Shown here piece by piece: positions 15,665 to 24,628 of a DNA stretch of 64,000 nt. The stretch is from DSSB01 sp046346845 (GTDB taxonomy: Bacteria; UBA10199; DSSB01): the NCBI GenBank assembly GCA_046346845.1, contig JAXMHH010000005.1, positions 310,001 through 374,000 of the forward strand. The letters are read 5' to 3'. Both the position numbers and the translations under genes were made by a program. The notes under the pieces are model-generated. The model was given only the letters and a program-made list of their open reading frames with translations. It searched no databases and was not told the DNA's origin. The stretch's first letter is position 1. Each line of letters begins with the position of its first letter.

Positions 15665-18600
15665 TCACTCGGAATCGGGGCTGCGGCCATCCCAAGTCCG
15701 GTAGGCCTCGAGCAAGGTCTGTTCCTCGGGCAGGCCCGGCAGCCCCAGGCGGCGGGCCATCAGAAGCATGGTGCCGGGATTTTGGCTCCAATATCCCAGT
15801 AAGGCCACGGCGGCCTCCGGCAGTTGGCGCAACTTGGAAGTCAGCGTTTCCACCGAAGGACCCATTTCAGATTGAAACAGGCTGCGATGGTATTGCCGCA
15901 GGTCCGAGGCCAAGCTTTCGTAGTAAGGCTCCGGCACTGGCTTGGGCGCACGGTCGGACAGGGCCGGGCGGTTCGAAAGCTGGACCACCTTCATGTCATG
16001 GAGTATCGCGGCCAGGGCCTCCGCGGAATAATCCTCCGCGGCGCTGCCCAGGATGCGGACGAGGTCCGGGTGCAATCGGCTCAAACCCTCGCGCAATTGC
16101 GCGCGCTGCGCGGGCAGGAGCAGGGAGCCCAATTTCGCCTCCACCTTTCCCGGCCAATAGCCCGGCTGGGCGACCGTTTCCATGACCTCCAGCAGGGGAT
16201 TGGGTGGGGGATTTTCGGATTCTTTCATGGCCGCTTCAACCTCGTTAAGTTGCCTGTCCGCCAATGGTAGCATCATTATGCGAGCCGAGGCCACGGTTTG
16301 TTCCGCCTCCCGGCCAAAGCCCAGGGCGGCCAGCATCCCCGCCACCCGCTCCGCGATTTGATGCGGATCGGACGCCGTGAAAGGCACCGCCTGCAGGGCC
16401 CCCTTGATATCCCGGGGAGAATTCATAAAGGCATACAGTCCCAGTAGGACGCGGGCGCGGGCATCCTTGGAGCTGGTCCATTCCTGGAGGATGTCTTGGC
16501 GTCTGGCCGGGGCCAGCCCGAGTTGCAGCTCGATCAGCTGGTTCACGCCGTTCAGCATGGGCGAATGGACAAAGGTACGACGCAGCTCTTGCAGCAATGC
16601 CAGGTCGGGTTGGGCCCCCTGCAGCAGCCGGATCGCCGTATAGGCCGCCACCCGCCAGGCCTCCCGCAAGGTCGGGCTTTCCGCGGACGGCAGGGTCGAC
16701 AATTCCCGCAGGGCGCGGGCGGGGTTCTGGCGGTTGGCCTGGAGGTAGGCCGGCAACAAGACCGTGAAGAGGGCGCTCGGTGCCATCAGGTCGGCGAGGG
16801 ATCGGCCCGGGACCCGTAGGTAGGTGCTGCCGACGGCCTGGAGATAGCACTCCATGAGGTTCTCCACCGATGGCGGCAGCGAGGGGGAAATCTCCTGAAA
16901 TATCCGGAGGAGGGCCTTCGTGGTGTCGGCGTCGCTTCTCGCCTCAAAGAGAGGAGCCGACAGGGGCGGACGCTCGGAGCGCCCGACCAATACCGCGGCC
17001 GATTGCAGGACCGCGATATCCTCGAGACGCAGCGAAGTAGCCTCGTTCAACTTCAAGGGTTTGAGTTCCGGCAGGTCCCAGAGGTCGACGGTCTCCAAGA
17101 GGCGACCGCGAAGAACGGCTATCCGGCCATCGCCGAGACGAAGCGAAGGCTCGGCGGCAAGGGCCTGCGCCAGCGTCGTTTTCATTTCACGGAGCTTGCC
17201 CAAGGTGTTTTCCAGGCGAGCCACCCGCTGGTCAAAGTCCCCCAACCCCGCATGCTCCGCGATCTCCGGCGTCCCAACCGCTCGGGCCCGGAATTCCCGC
17301 AGGGAGTCCAAGGTCCCCTCCAAGCGGCGGATGGCAACCCGCAAATTCTGCTTCAGCCTCCCCCATTCCGCCCGGCTAGCCCCATCCGCTTCGCCCTGTT
17401 CGAGGAGCAAGGCGGCGTTCCAAACCACTTCGACGACGACCAACTCCCCGTTGGAGAGGCGCTCCTCGGCGCCCGCGCGAAAGGCGCTCCATAAGGGGGA
17501 TTCCTTGCGACTACCGGCTTCGCGCAGGGACATCACCCGCGCACCTCCCCCCTTCGACTCGAAGGAGAGCGCCCGGAGGTCCGAGAGCGCATTTTGCAGC
17601 AGGGCCTCCTTATTGATAAATTCCGTCACCTCCCGCAGCGCCTGGGCTTGGGAGCGCGTCGGCACCAAACGCAGGATGACCTCGCACAGCCATTCGGGAT
17701 GAAAGATACCCCGGCCATGAAATCCCCCCAGCAAGGCGCCGGTCAAAGAAACCACGTCCTCGCGAATCGCCGGCGGGGCATTGAGAGAGAATTCCAGCGC
17801 GGCGCGCGGGTCGAAGGGATGCCGGAGAAAGGCGAGCAGGGAGTGTCCCACAACGGCTAAATCCCCCTTCTCGCCGAGGGCTCGCGCGGCGCGCTCGGGA
17901 CTCAGGTTGGGCTGATGGGCCAGCTGTTCGGCCCGCGAGGCCAGGGGCGAGGCCTCGGCCTGCAGGGTCCACATGTGCGGAAATCCCTCGCCTCGCACCG
18001 CCCTGCCCAACCACCAGGCCGCGATGCGCCCCGCCTCGCGGGTCTCGGGTGCCATGAAGAGCTCCAAGGCGCGAGTCCGCTCCGCGAACCGGACAGGGTC
18101 GCCCTGGAAGACGGCCATCAGCGTCGGCACCTGCACTCCGACCCAAGTGCGGAAGGGTTCTTCATAAGTTCCGCCCCAGCGCAAGATCTCGCGGGGTGAG
18201 ACCTCGCGCCTCGCCTGATCGGGCAGCTCCGCGGAACTCGGATAGCTTCGCACCAAAAGGCTCTTGGCGGGGTCCCAGGCCCCGCCCTGAAAATGCCGCA
18301 ATTCCGCCGCGAGCCACTCGGGGATCTGATGGTCTTGGCTGCGGAGCGAACTGCGGGCGAGCAAATTCCAAGGATGGAGCTGGTGCTCTTGGATGAGCTG
18401 GATCTCCTCGACGCTCCCCCGATAGGCCTCTTTGACCCCGACACCTTGGAAAATCCCGGCAAGCTTGGCGAAGCGGATCTCCTCACTCAGCGAGAGCCCC
18501 TCCTCGAAGGCCCAGGTCAAGGGTCGCCCCTTCCACTCTTCGGCCTTTCTCTGGAATCCCTTCAAGGCCTGGCGAATGCCCTCGGGGTGGCCGGCGGCCA

Positions 18601-20308
18601 GCTCCCTCAGGACCAGCTGCGCCTCCTCGTGAACCTTGCCGGCGCGGTTCAAGAAGCGCTGGAGCGCGGCGCGGTTTTGCATCGCCTCTCGTTGCAGGCC
18701 GAGCGAACCGGCCAAGAGGGGAACCCCTGGTTCTTCGCGCAGCGAGGCCTCGCGGTATTTCTCCAGGAATCGGTCGTAGGTGGCCAGGATCTCCTGGTGC
18801 CAATCCCCCAATTCAACGGCGGCACCCCGACCCTGGGCCTGGTGGACGAGATAGGTCCGAACCTTGGCGTCGAATGACCGCAGGGCGTTTTCCGCCTCGG
18901 CGAGCAGGGCCCGTTCCTGTTGGAGTTTTTGTCGGACCTCCTCGGCGAAGGCCTTGGGATCGTGGGCGAGCCTCGCCTCTCCGCCGGGCGCGGCCTCCCC
19001 TGAGGTAACGCTGCGCAGGCGCGGCGGCAGGCCCCTTTCATTTCCATCCCCGTTTCCCTGGTGGTTTTCGCTGAGCAGCGGAGCGGCGGCCAACTCCTGC
19101 AGGGAGGCGCGGCGGATACGCAGCGGGGCCGCGGCGCTCGCGGGAACCGGGCTCAGGCCCGAAAGATCGGTGGGCGCCCGCGGGGCCGGAGCCAGGGACG
19201 CCGCGCGCAGGTCGAGTTCGCGCTGTCGAGCGAGAAAACCGCGACCCAAGATCCCCTCCGCCACACGGCCGCCAACCTGAAACTGCAGGTAGGTCGACAG
19301 GCCTTCGAGGAGCAAGTTCTCCCCCGGCGCGGAGGCTCTCAACCCCGTCCATTCCTCCGCCCGCTTGGCCAGGACGATCCCGCCGAACATCCCGACTTGA
19401 GGCAAAGCGCGCTGTCCGAAGCGCGCGAGGAAGCTGTCTCCACCCAGTGAGGAGGCCAGGCGTCCGCTCAAGGCGCCCGCCCCCTTCAAAAAGAACAGGG
19501 TCATCCCGGTGGCGGCGAGCTCCTGCCCCAAGCTCGCGGGGCGCCAATCCTGGGGAACACCCCCCGCCGCTCGGGTCAGCTTCGCAGCCAACACGAAGCT
19601 GGGCGCCTCGGCGCCCAGGCCTGCGGCCGAGGCCAGCAAGGACGCGCCCAGCCCGCGGGTGAGCAGGCCGGCCTGCGGGGTCTGCAAGAGGCGCGACAGG
19701 GCGTAGAGTCGGGTTCCTTGGTAGGCGAGGGAGGCGGCGCCGAAGCCCACCAGCATCGCGGGATCCGCGGCCTCTTTGACGAAGCGCCGCGCCAAGAACT
19801 CCGCGCGCGCGCCCAGGGAACCGCCGCCGAGGATTGCCCGGTAATCCCGTTCCGCGGCGGCATGGACCGCAGCCGCCGATCGCTCGGCGCCGAAGCGCTC
19901 GTCCCGCATCACCTGCAGCAAGAGGAGCGCGGCGTCAATGCGGCCTTGGGCCTCGAGGCGGCGTTCAAAATTCAGCAATTGGGAGAAAAAAAGGCCGGGG
20001 TCCGATTCGGAGGCGATTGCTAAGAGCTCGCGTTGTTCTGGCCGCGAGAGCTGTGCGTCGAGCCCCCGCCGGTAGGTCTCGGGGAGGGCCTCGAGCTGGC
20101 GACCGAACTCCGCGGCGGCCGACTCTCTCAGCTTGGCGCTCAGGCCAGAGGTAGCGCCCACCCCGGAGAGGGCATCGAAGTAGGCGGCGAGGCAAGCGAC
20201 GGAATTGGAAATCCCCCCCGCCGAGGCCTGAGGCCTAGCAAGTTCTGCGACAGGCAGGCCTGCCAACGGATGTCCGCCGTCCGGAATTGTGCGCTGCCCC
20301 CACGGCAT
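15665..20308 (-). CDS. Giant modular protein sharing the core, long helical C-terminal region
   Basis: A 1547-residue protein with no signal peptide. Residues 1-157 are helical and variable. The shared core starts at 158 (ILGGGSLGARAEF) and runs to about 390 through Gly/Ala-rich hydrophobic helices with AEAP and LKGAGAL motifs, as in its paralogues. A low-complexity stretch (GNGDGNERG) near 425 separates it from about 1100 residues of predominantly helical sequence, with coiled-coil potential and no recognised catalytic motif. A weak GGGATC lies before the ATG; an AT-rich block (20320-20360) lies just upstream. A long antisense frame over it is a GC artefact. It is probably from the same regulon as its convergent neighbour. 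Function unknown. Confidence 0.85.
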   Translation of the reverse strand: MPWGQRTIPDGGHPLAGLPVAELARPQASAGGISNSVACLAAYFDALSGVGATSGLSAKLRESAAAEFGRQLEALPETYRRGLDAQLSRPEQRELLAIASESDPGLFFSQLLNFERRLEAQGRIDAALLLLQVMRDERFGAERSAAAVHAAAERDYRAILGGGSLGARAEFLARRFVKEAADPAMLVGFGAASLAYQGTRLYALSRLLQTPQAGLLTRGLGASLLASAAGLGAEAPSFVLAAKLTRAAGGVPQDWRPASLGQELAATGMTLFFLKGAGALSGRLASSLGGDSFLARFGQRALPQVGMFGGIVLAKRAEEWTGLRASAPGENLLLEGLSTYLQFQVGGRVAEGILGRGFLARQRELDLRAASLAPAPRAPTDLSGLSPVPASAAAPLRIRRASLQELAAAPLLSENHQGNGDGNERGLPPRLRSVTSGEAAPGGEARLAHDPKAFAEEVRQKLQQERALLAEAENALRSFDAKVRTYLVHQAQGRGAAVELGDWHQEILATYDRFLEKYREASLREEPGVPLLAGSLGLQREAMQNRAALQRFLNRAGKVHEEAQLVLRELAAGHPEGIRQALKGFQRKAEEWKGRPLTWAFEEGLSLSEEIRFAKLAGIFQGVGVKEAYRGSVEEIQLIQEHQLHPWNLLARSSLRSQDHQIPEWLAAELRHFQGGAWDPAKSLLVRSYPSSAELPDQARREVSPREILRWGGTYEEPFRTWVGVQVPTLMAVFQGDPVRFAERTRALELFMAPETREAGRIAAWWLGRAVRGEGFPHMWTLQAEASPLASRAEQLAHQPNLSPERAARALGEKGDLAVVGHSLLAFLRHPFDPRAALEFSLNAPPAIREDVVSLTGALLGGFHGRGIFHPEWLCEVILRLVPTRSQAQALREVTEFINKEALLQNALSDLRALSFESKGGGARVMSLREAGSRKESPLWSAFRAGAEERLSNGELVVVEVVWNAALLLEQGEADGASRAEWGRLKQNLRVAIRRLEGTLDSLREFRARAVGTPEIAEHAGLGDFDQRVARLENTLGKLREMKTTLAQALAAEPSLRLGDGRIAVLRGRLLETVDLWDLPELKPLKLNEATSLRLEDIAVLQSAAVLVGRSERPPLSAPLFEARSDADTTKALLRIFQEISPSLPPSVENLMECYLQAVGSTYLRVPGRSLADLMAPSALFTVLLPAYLQANRQNPARALRELSTLPSAESPTLREAWRVAAYTAIRLLQGAQPDLALLQELRRTFVHSPMLNGVNQLIELQLGLAPARRQDILQEWTSSKDARARVLLGLYAFMNSPRDIKGALQAVPFTASDPHQIAERVAGMLAALGFGREAEQTVASARIMMLPLADRQLNEVEAAMKESENPPPNPLLEVMETVAQPGYWPGKVEAKLGSLLLPAQRAQLREGLSRLHPDLVRILGSAAEDYSAEALAAILHDMKVVQLSNRPALSDRAPKPVPEPYYESLASDLRQYHRSLFQSEMGPSVETLTSKLRQLPEAAVALLGYWSQNPGTMLLMARRLGLPGLPEEQTLLEAYRTWDGRSPDSE

Positions 20309-20445
20309 GTTGATCCCAACTCATTGAAATACAAAAATAATTAATTTTATTCGGCATTTTATTCATCGTCCAATGGGGCCCGAAGTTGCTCCGACGGGGG
20401 CAGAAATCGGTGGCCTAAAGGGCCCCGGGAAATTACAAATAGGGC

Positions 20446-20910
20446 ATGAGCCCAGCCCGCACCCCTTTGGATCAAGTCGTCGAGGGCATCGCCCTGCTCA
20501 GCCGGGAGCTGAATTTCACCGGCCGCATGCTCTACGAAGGACTGGAACGCCCGATGCAAGCCCTCAGATCCGGCCGCGCCCCGCGGGCCTTGGGCTTGGC
20601 CTTGACCCTGGAGGAACTCGAACCCCTCCGGCGCACCTGCTTTGAGATCCTGGACGAATTCCGCCAAACCCTGGCGGAACTTTCCGCCTACCACGCGGAG
20701 CTGGGAGGCTCGGCCTTGGGAGAACCGCTCCAGATGGCGGAAGGCGAATACCGTTATTGGCTGACCTTCGCCGAACGCGCCCAAATCCTTTTGAAAAAAC
20801 TCACCTTGATCGCCGACCTGGAAAAACTCAGCCCCCTGGGTCGCAACCCCCTGCAAGACGCCTGGGAAGAAGTCCGCGCCCTGGCCATGAGCGGCGTCAA
20901 AACCGAATAA
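20446..20910 (+). CDS. Small all-helical protein between two giant-protein genes
   Basis: A 154-residue protein without signal or membrane segments, predicted almost wholly helical and Leu/Glu/Arg-rich, starting MSPARTPLD. It lies divergent from the 1547-aa gene and convergent to the 931-aa gene. The size, helicity and location would fit a chaperone, adaptor or cognate partner of the giant proteins, but there is no motif to prove it. A TACAAA -10-like hexamer at 20434-20439 would give an almost leaderless transcript; a weak sigma-54-like match (GG at 20385-20386, GC at 20397-20398) lies further upstream. Codon use is typical of the chromosome, which supports a real gene. Confidence 0.65.
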   Translation: MSPARTPLDQVVEGIALLSRELNFTGRMLYEGLERPMQALRSGRAPRALGLALTLEELEPLRRTCFEILDEFRQTLAELSAYHAELGGSALGEPLQMAEGEYRYWLTFAERAQILLKKLTLIADLEKLSPLGRNPLQDAWEEVRALAMSGVKTE

Positions 20911-20956
20911 GGCCGGGCGTCATGGCCGACGCAGCCCATTTTGAAAACTAGGAGGC

Positions 20957-23752
20957 TTACTTGGTTTCCTTGGGAAAGGCGCGGATCAACACCGCCTCGG
21001 CGGTCCCGGGGGGCGGGACCAGGGAGGCTGGCAAGGCCTTGCGGCCGTGGGCGGCGCCGAAAAAACTCACCGCGAGGCTGGGCTGAAAACCCGGGGCGCG
21101 GCTGTTCCCGGCCGTGTGCAAAAGTTCGCCCAGCTTGGTCGCGTCGCCCTCGGCGCGAAAATAGACGAGCAGGGCCGAGGAGAAATAATCCGAGGCGGTG
21201 GCCCCGCCGCTCAATTTTTCAATCGCGAGCCGGGAATCGCAGTTGGGATCACGCAGCGCCTGCATCAACACCAGCCGATCGTGCAGGTGCAGGGAATCCA
21301 CCTGGCTGTCGAGGTGCTCCAGCAGGTCCGGTCCGCGGGTGGCGTGACGGATCAGAAAACTTACGGTCTCGGCGGTCAGGGCCATGGTCGCGGCCGTCTC
21401 GTCGGAGGCGCGGTATTCTTCCGCGAGCTTTTGCACCGACTTATAGACCTCCACCGGCTCGGTGGGGTTGCGGGCGGCGAGCAAGATGCCCTCGTGGAGC
21501 AATTCCAAATCGAGATCGTGGGTGGCGGCCGCTTGGGAATCCAGGGCGAGCAGGCGCCGGCGCACCGGGCTCTCGGGGCGGCCCGAAATCGGCGGCAAGA
21601 CCAGGGCGAGGGCGGCCCCTTGGCGGCGGTCGAGCAATTCCAGCGCCGCGGCGTTGCGGCCCAACAAGCGATTCAGTCCCGGAATGCGCCAAACGGCCTT
21701 GCCGTAAAAATCGTTCAGGCTGTCCTTCGCGCCCTCTAGCTGCCGGTAGAGACCCTCGCTCCATCCGGAGGTCTTGGCCCGCTGCAGGATCTCCCGCATC
21801 CGGGCGAGCGAGGAGGCAAAGGCGCTGCGTTGGGCCTCGTCCTGCTCGATCTGGGCGCTTTGCTGCTCGGCCACCTCGGGCTTGATCTCCTGTCCGCTGG
21901 CGGCGGAGCGTCGGAACAGGACCTTCAGGGTGGCGACGCTGCGTTGGATCGCAGTCTCATGGGCCCTTGCCTCCCGGAGCTCCGCCTCCACTTCTTCCAA
22001 GGCCCGGGTGAATTCCTCGTCGTGCTCCAAATCCGGGCGTTCGTTGCTGCGGTCGAGCAGCTCCTGAAGCCGTTTGGCCGCCTTGCCCAGGACGGTGTCC
22101 CGATGCTCGGCACTCTGGGAGTACTCCTCGAGATTTTTTCGCAATAACTCAAAAACGGCCGCGCGTCGGGTGGGGGGGCCTTCGGGTTTCGAGGGCCGGT
22201 TGGAATCGCCGCCCTGCCCGTCCCCCTCCATGCTCATCGCCAGAACGTCGATCGGCCGCGGTTCGCGACGCCCCGCCGAGCGACCCGCCCAGGCGAATGC
22301 CCAGGGCGAGAAGGAGCCGAAGGCGTCGAGGAAAGGAGGTGTGCCCTCGTCGTGGGCGGTGCGGAAACGGGAGGCCAGGAGCGGCAGGCCCCGGCCTTCC
22401 ATCGCCCGAGCCAGCCGAGAACCTCGCCCTTGTTGGGCGCCGACAATCCAGTCTTCCAAGGCGAAGGGACTCATGCGACCCTCGCGCAGGGCATCGTGGA
22501 TTTCGTTCCAGACCCGATCGTGGAGGGGGTGCTCGGGGCGGAGGTGAGCCAGCTGCAACAGCTCCCGAGCGCCGTTGGCCAGCAACTGAGCCCGCCGCGC
22601 CTCCACCGCCCCCGGCAGAAAATTCAGGCCCAATCCCTCCATCGCGCGGCCTGCCAGGCGCAGGTGGCCGACGCTGAGCAATCCTTGCACCCAGGGATTG
22701 GAATTGGGCAGGGCCGTTTCCAGGCCGAGCGACACGTTGAGGGAGTGGGCTCCGCTGAGGGCGGCGAATTCCGTACCGAAGCGCAGGGCCTCGAAGGTAA
22801 AGCGCCCGAAGGGACTGAATTCCCCGTTGGCGGCATTGAGCCCGCCCCAACGGCGAATCGCCGGGGCGGAGAGCTGCAGGAAATTGCCGCCCGCGCGCAG
22901 CAGGCCGAAGGAGGTGAATCCGGAAAGCAGATCCCGGCGCAGGGCCTCGGGGTCGAATACACCCTCCCCCCCCGAGAACAGCTGGGTACCGAGCCTGCGG
23001 GTCAAGGTGAAGGCCGGCACCTCGACGGCCAAGGCGGCTCCCTCGGAAACCAAGAGGGTCCCCCAACCGAAACGCAGCGACCGAGACAGGACGGCCAGAG
23101 AGGCGGCCCGCGAGGCCAACATGCCGCTGCCGAAGGAGACGAGCATCACGGGAGAACCCAATTCCCGCAGCAGACGCGGCGCCTGATATTCGAATTGGGC
23201 CCCGAAGCCTCCCCCTCCGTTCAACACCTCCAGGCGGGCCAGGGCCCGGGCTCGGAGGGCGGGATGGCCGGCGGCCAGGCGCAACAATTCCCTGGCGAAG
23301 GCGGGGGCGCGATCTTGCCGGAGGTTGCGTTCGGCCAGATTGAGCGCGGCCTCGGCGAACAGCTCGGCGTCGGTCTCAGCCAGCAGGGAGTTGAACTCCG
23401 CCAGCGCCTCGCCTCCGTTCGCCGGCGCAGCGGCGAGCAGGCGGCGCAGCGCCGCGACATCGAAACTGGAATCGGTCAAGGCGAGCTCCACCTGGCGGCG
23501 GTATTGGTTCCAGGCAAGGGAACTTTCGGCGCGGCGCGGACTGTAGTGGGCAACCCAGGCTTGCGCTTCGTGCTGCCGCCGTTGGGCCTCTTCCGCGACC
23601 GCCACCGCGACCACGCCCAGGGCGACGCGCGCCAATTGCGGGTCGGCGAGCCATTCCGCGGCGAGGGAGGTCCCTCCGCCAGGGGCGGAAAAGGCTGAAG
23701 GCGCTGGGGCGAGCCGAGCGCCGGGCGGAAAATTCCCGGGAGCGGGAGTCAT
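20957..23752 (-). CDS. Giant modular protein sharing the core, coiled-coil region
   Basis: A 931-residue protein without a Sec signal; the N-terminus is Pro-rich (MTPAPGNFPPG). Residues 1-173 are helical. The shared core begins at 174 (LEVLNGGGGFGAQFE) and extends to about 410 with the hydrophobic Gly/Ala pattern and VEVPAF motif of the family. A Gly/Asp-rich linker (GDGQGGDSN) near 515 is followed by a strong coiled coil (about 530-640) and a helical C-terminal domain. No catalytic motif was recognised. The translation signal is weak (AGGG, then AT-rich). Upstream at 23793-23803 is an 11-mer also found upstream of the fourth paralogue. Confidence 0.84.
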   Translation of the reverse strand: MTPAPGNFPPGARLAPAPSAFSAPGGGTSLAAEWLADPQLARVALGVVAVAVAEEAQRRQHEAQAWVAHYSPRRAESSLAWNQYRRQVELALTDSSFDVAALRRLLAAAPANGGEALAEFNSLLAETDAELFAEAALNLAERNLRQDRAPAFARELLRLAAGHPALRARALARLEVLNGGGGFGAQFEYQAPRLLRELGSPVMLVSFGSGMLASRAASLAVLSRSLRFGWGTLLVSEGAALAVEVPAFTLTRRLGTQLFSGGEGVFDPEALRRDLLSGFTSFGLLRAGGNFLQLSAPAIRRWGGLNAANGEFSPFGRFTFEALRFGTEFAALSGAHSLNVSLGLETALPNSNPWVQGLLSVGHLRLAGRAMEGLGLNFLPGAVEARRAQLLANGARELLQLAHLRPEHPLHDRVWNEIHDALREGRMSPFALEDWIVGAQQGRGSRLARAMEGRGLPLLASRFRTAHDEGTPPFLDAFGSFSPWAFAWAGRSAGRREPRPIDVLAMSMEGDGQGGDSNRPSKPEGPPTRRAAVFELLRKNLEEYSQSAEHRDTVLGKAAKRLQELLDRSNERPDLEHDEEFTRALEEVEAELREARAHETAIQRSVATLKVLFRRSAASGQEIKPEVAEQQSAQIEQDEAQRSAFASSLARMREILQRAKTSGWSEGLYRQLEGAKDSLNDFYGKAVWRIPGLNRLLGRNAAALELLDRRQGAALALVLPPISGRPESPVRRRLLALDSQAAATHDLDLELLHEGILLAARNPTEPVEVYKSVQKLAEEYRASDETAATMALTAETVSFLIRHATRGPDLLEHLDSQVDSLHLHDRLVLMQALRDPNCDSRLAIEKLSGGATASDYFSSALLVYFRAEGDATKLGELLHTAGNSRAPGFQPSLAVSFFGAAHGRKALPASLVPPPGTAEAVLIRAFPKETK

Positions 23753-24049
23753 AAAAACCCTGAAATTACAGAATTTTACTTATAATATGAGGACTTATCG
23801 CGATGGCCGGAAATTTGTTGCCTGCTGAACACCGACCGGGGCCCCAAGCGCCGTTTCATTTTCGGAATGTCCAGGGACCGAGGCGACGGATTTTCGTCCT
23901 CCTCTCCCCACCCATGCCTCGCTTCTCTGCGACCTTCCCCTGAAAAAGTCAAAGGATTCCGATCCCGCCTTCGCTGGCATTCGCTTTGCTTTCGAAAAAA
24001 TCCGTCAACAACATCAACCTCTTCTTCCTCACAGGAAAGGAGCCTTTTC

Positions 24050-24424
24050 ATGTCTAAGAAAATCCTCGTCACCCTCCTCTTGCCGGTCCTGGCCCTGTTG
24101 CTGGGCAGCTCGGCCCCGCAAAACGCCGCAGCCAAGGCACTGGAAGGCGTCGTCAACATCAACACCGCCACTCCGCAGGAACTCGCCATGCTGCCCGGCA
24201 TCGGCAAGGCCAAGGCCGAACAGATCGTGCAATACCGCCAGAGCAAGCCCTTCGCCTCGGTGGACGACCTGAAAAACATCCCCGGGCTCGGCGCCAAGCG
24301 CATCGAGGCGATGCGCCCGCACGTCGTGACGGAGGGCACGACCACCGCCAAGCGCCTTCCCAATAAAAAGGAATCCGGCGCGGCCCCCGCGGCGCCGGCT
24401 GGCGCGGTGAATCCCCAGAGCTAA
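24050..24424 (+). CDS. ComEA-like secreted helix-hairpin-helix protein
   Basis: A 124-residue exported protein. The start at 24050 is set by GGAAAGGAG and a clear signal peptide (MSKKILVTLLLP to AAAKA); the frame extends further upstream but that is not protein-like. The mature part is a ComEA-type tandem HhH domain: VNINTATPQELAMLPGIGKA, then a second hairpin IPGLGAKRIEAM. ComEA binds DNA in the periplasm during natural transformation; related single-domain proteins in Gram-negatives have the same form. A short Ala/Pro tail ends the protein. A strong terminator follows at 24445. Confidence 0.92.
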   Translation: MSKKILVTLLLPVLALLLGSSAPQNAAAKALEGVVNINTATPQELAMLPGIGKAKAEQIVQYRQSKPFASVDDLKNIPGLGAKRIEAMRPHVVTEGTTTAKRLPNKKESGAAPAAPAGAVNPQS

Positions 24425-24444
24425 GCCTCCCCCCAAACCACCCC

Positions 24445-24484
24445 ACGCGACGAGGCCCGCCCAGCCTCGTCGCGTCCTTTTTTT
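24445..24484 (+). terminator. Rho-independent terminator after the ComEA-like gene
   Basis: Perfect 11-bp stem (ACGCGACGAGG at 24445-24455 with CCTCGTCGCGT at 24465-24475), a 9-base loop, and a T-rich run directly after. Confidence 0.93.
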
Positions 24485-24518
24485 CCGACTTCCCTCTATT
24501 CATCCATACAAAATATCT

Positions 24519-24628
24519 GGACACATAGCGGGACATATAGAAGAATTATTTAGCAAGTTTTGCTTTTAACAATTTGAATTTATTAGATAATATTTGAGAC
24601 ATATATGCGGACATATGAAAGGACACAT
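24519..24628 (+). repeat. Five GGACAYAT boxes spaced 12 bases around the Fic start
   Basis: Copies of (G)GACAYAT begin at 24519, 24531, 24597 (degenerate GAGACATAT), 24609 and 24621. Within each of the two groups the spacing is 12 bases, roughly one helical turn. The second group overlaps the start codon of the Fic gene (24605). This looks like an autoregulatory operator array, but part of it is coding, so chance or codon bias contributes. Confidence 0.5.
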
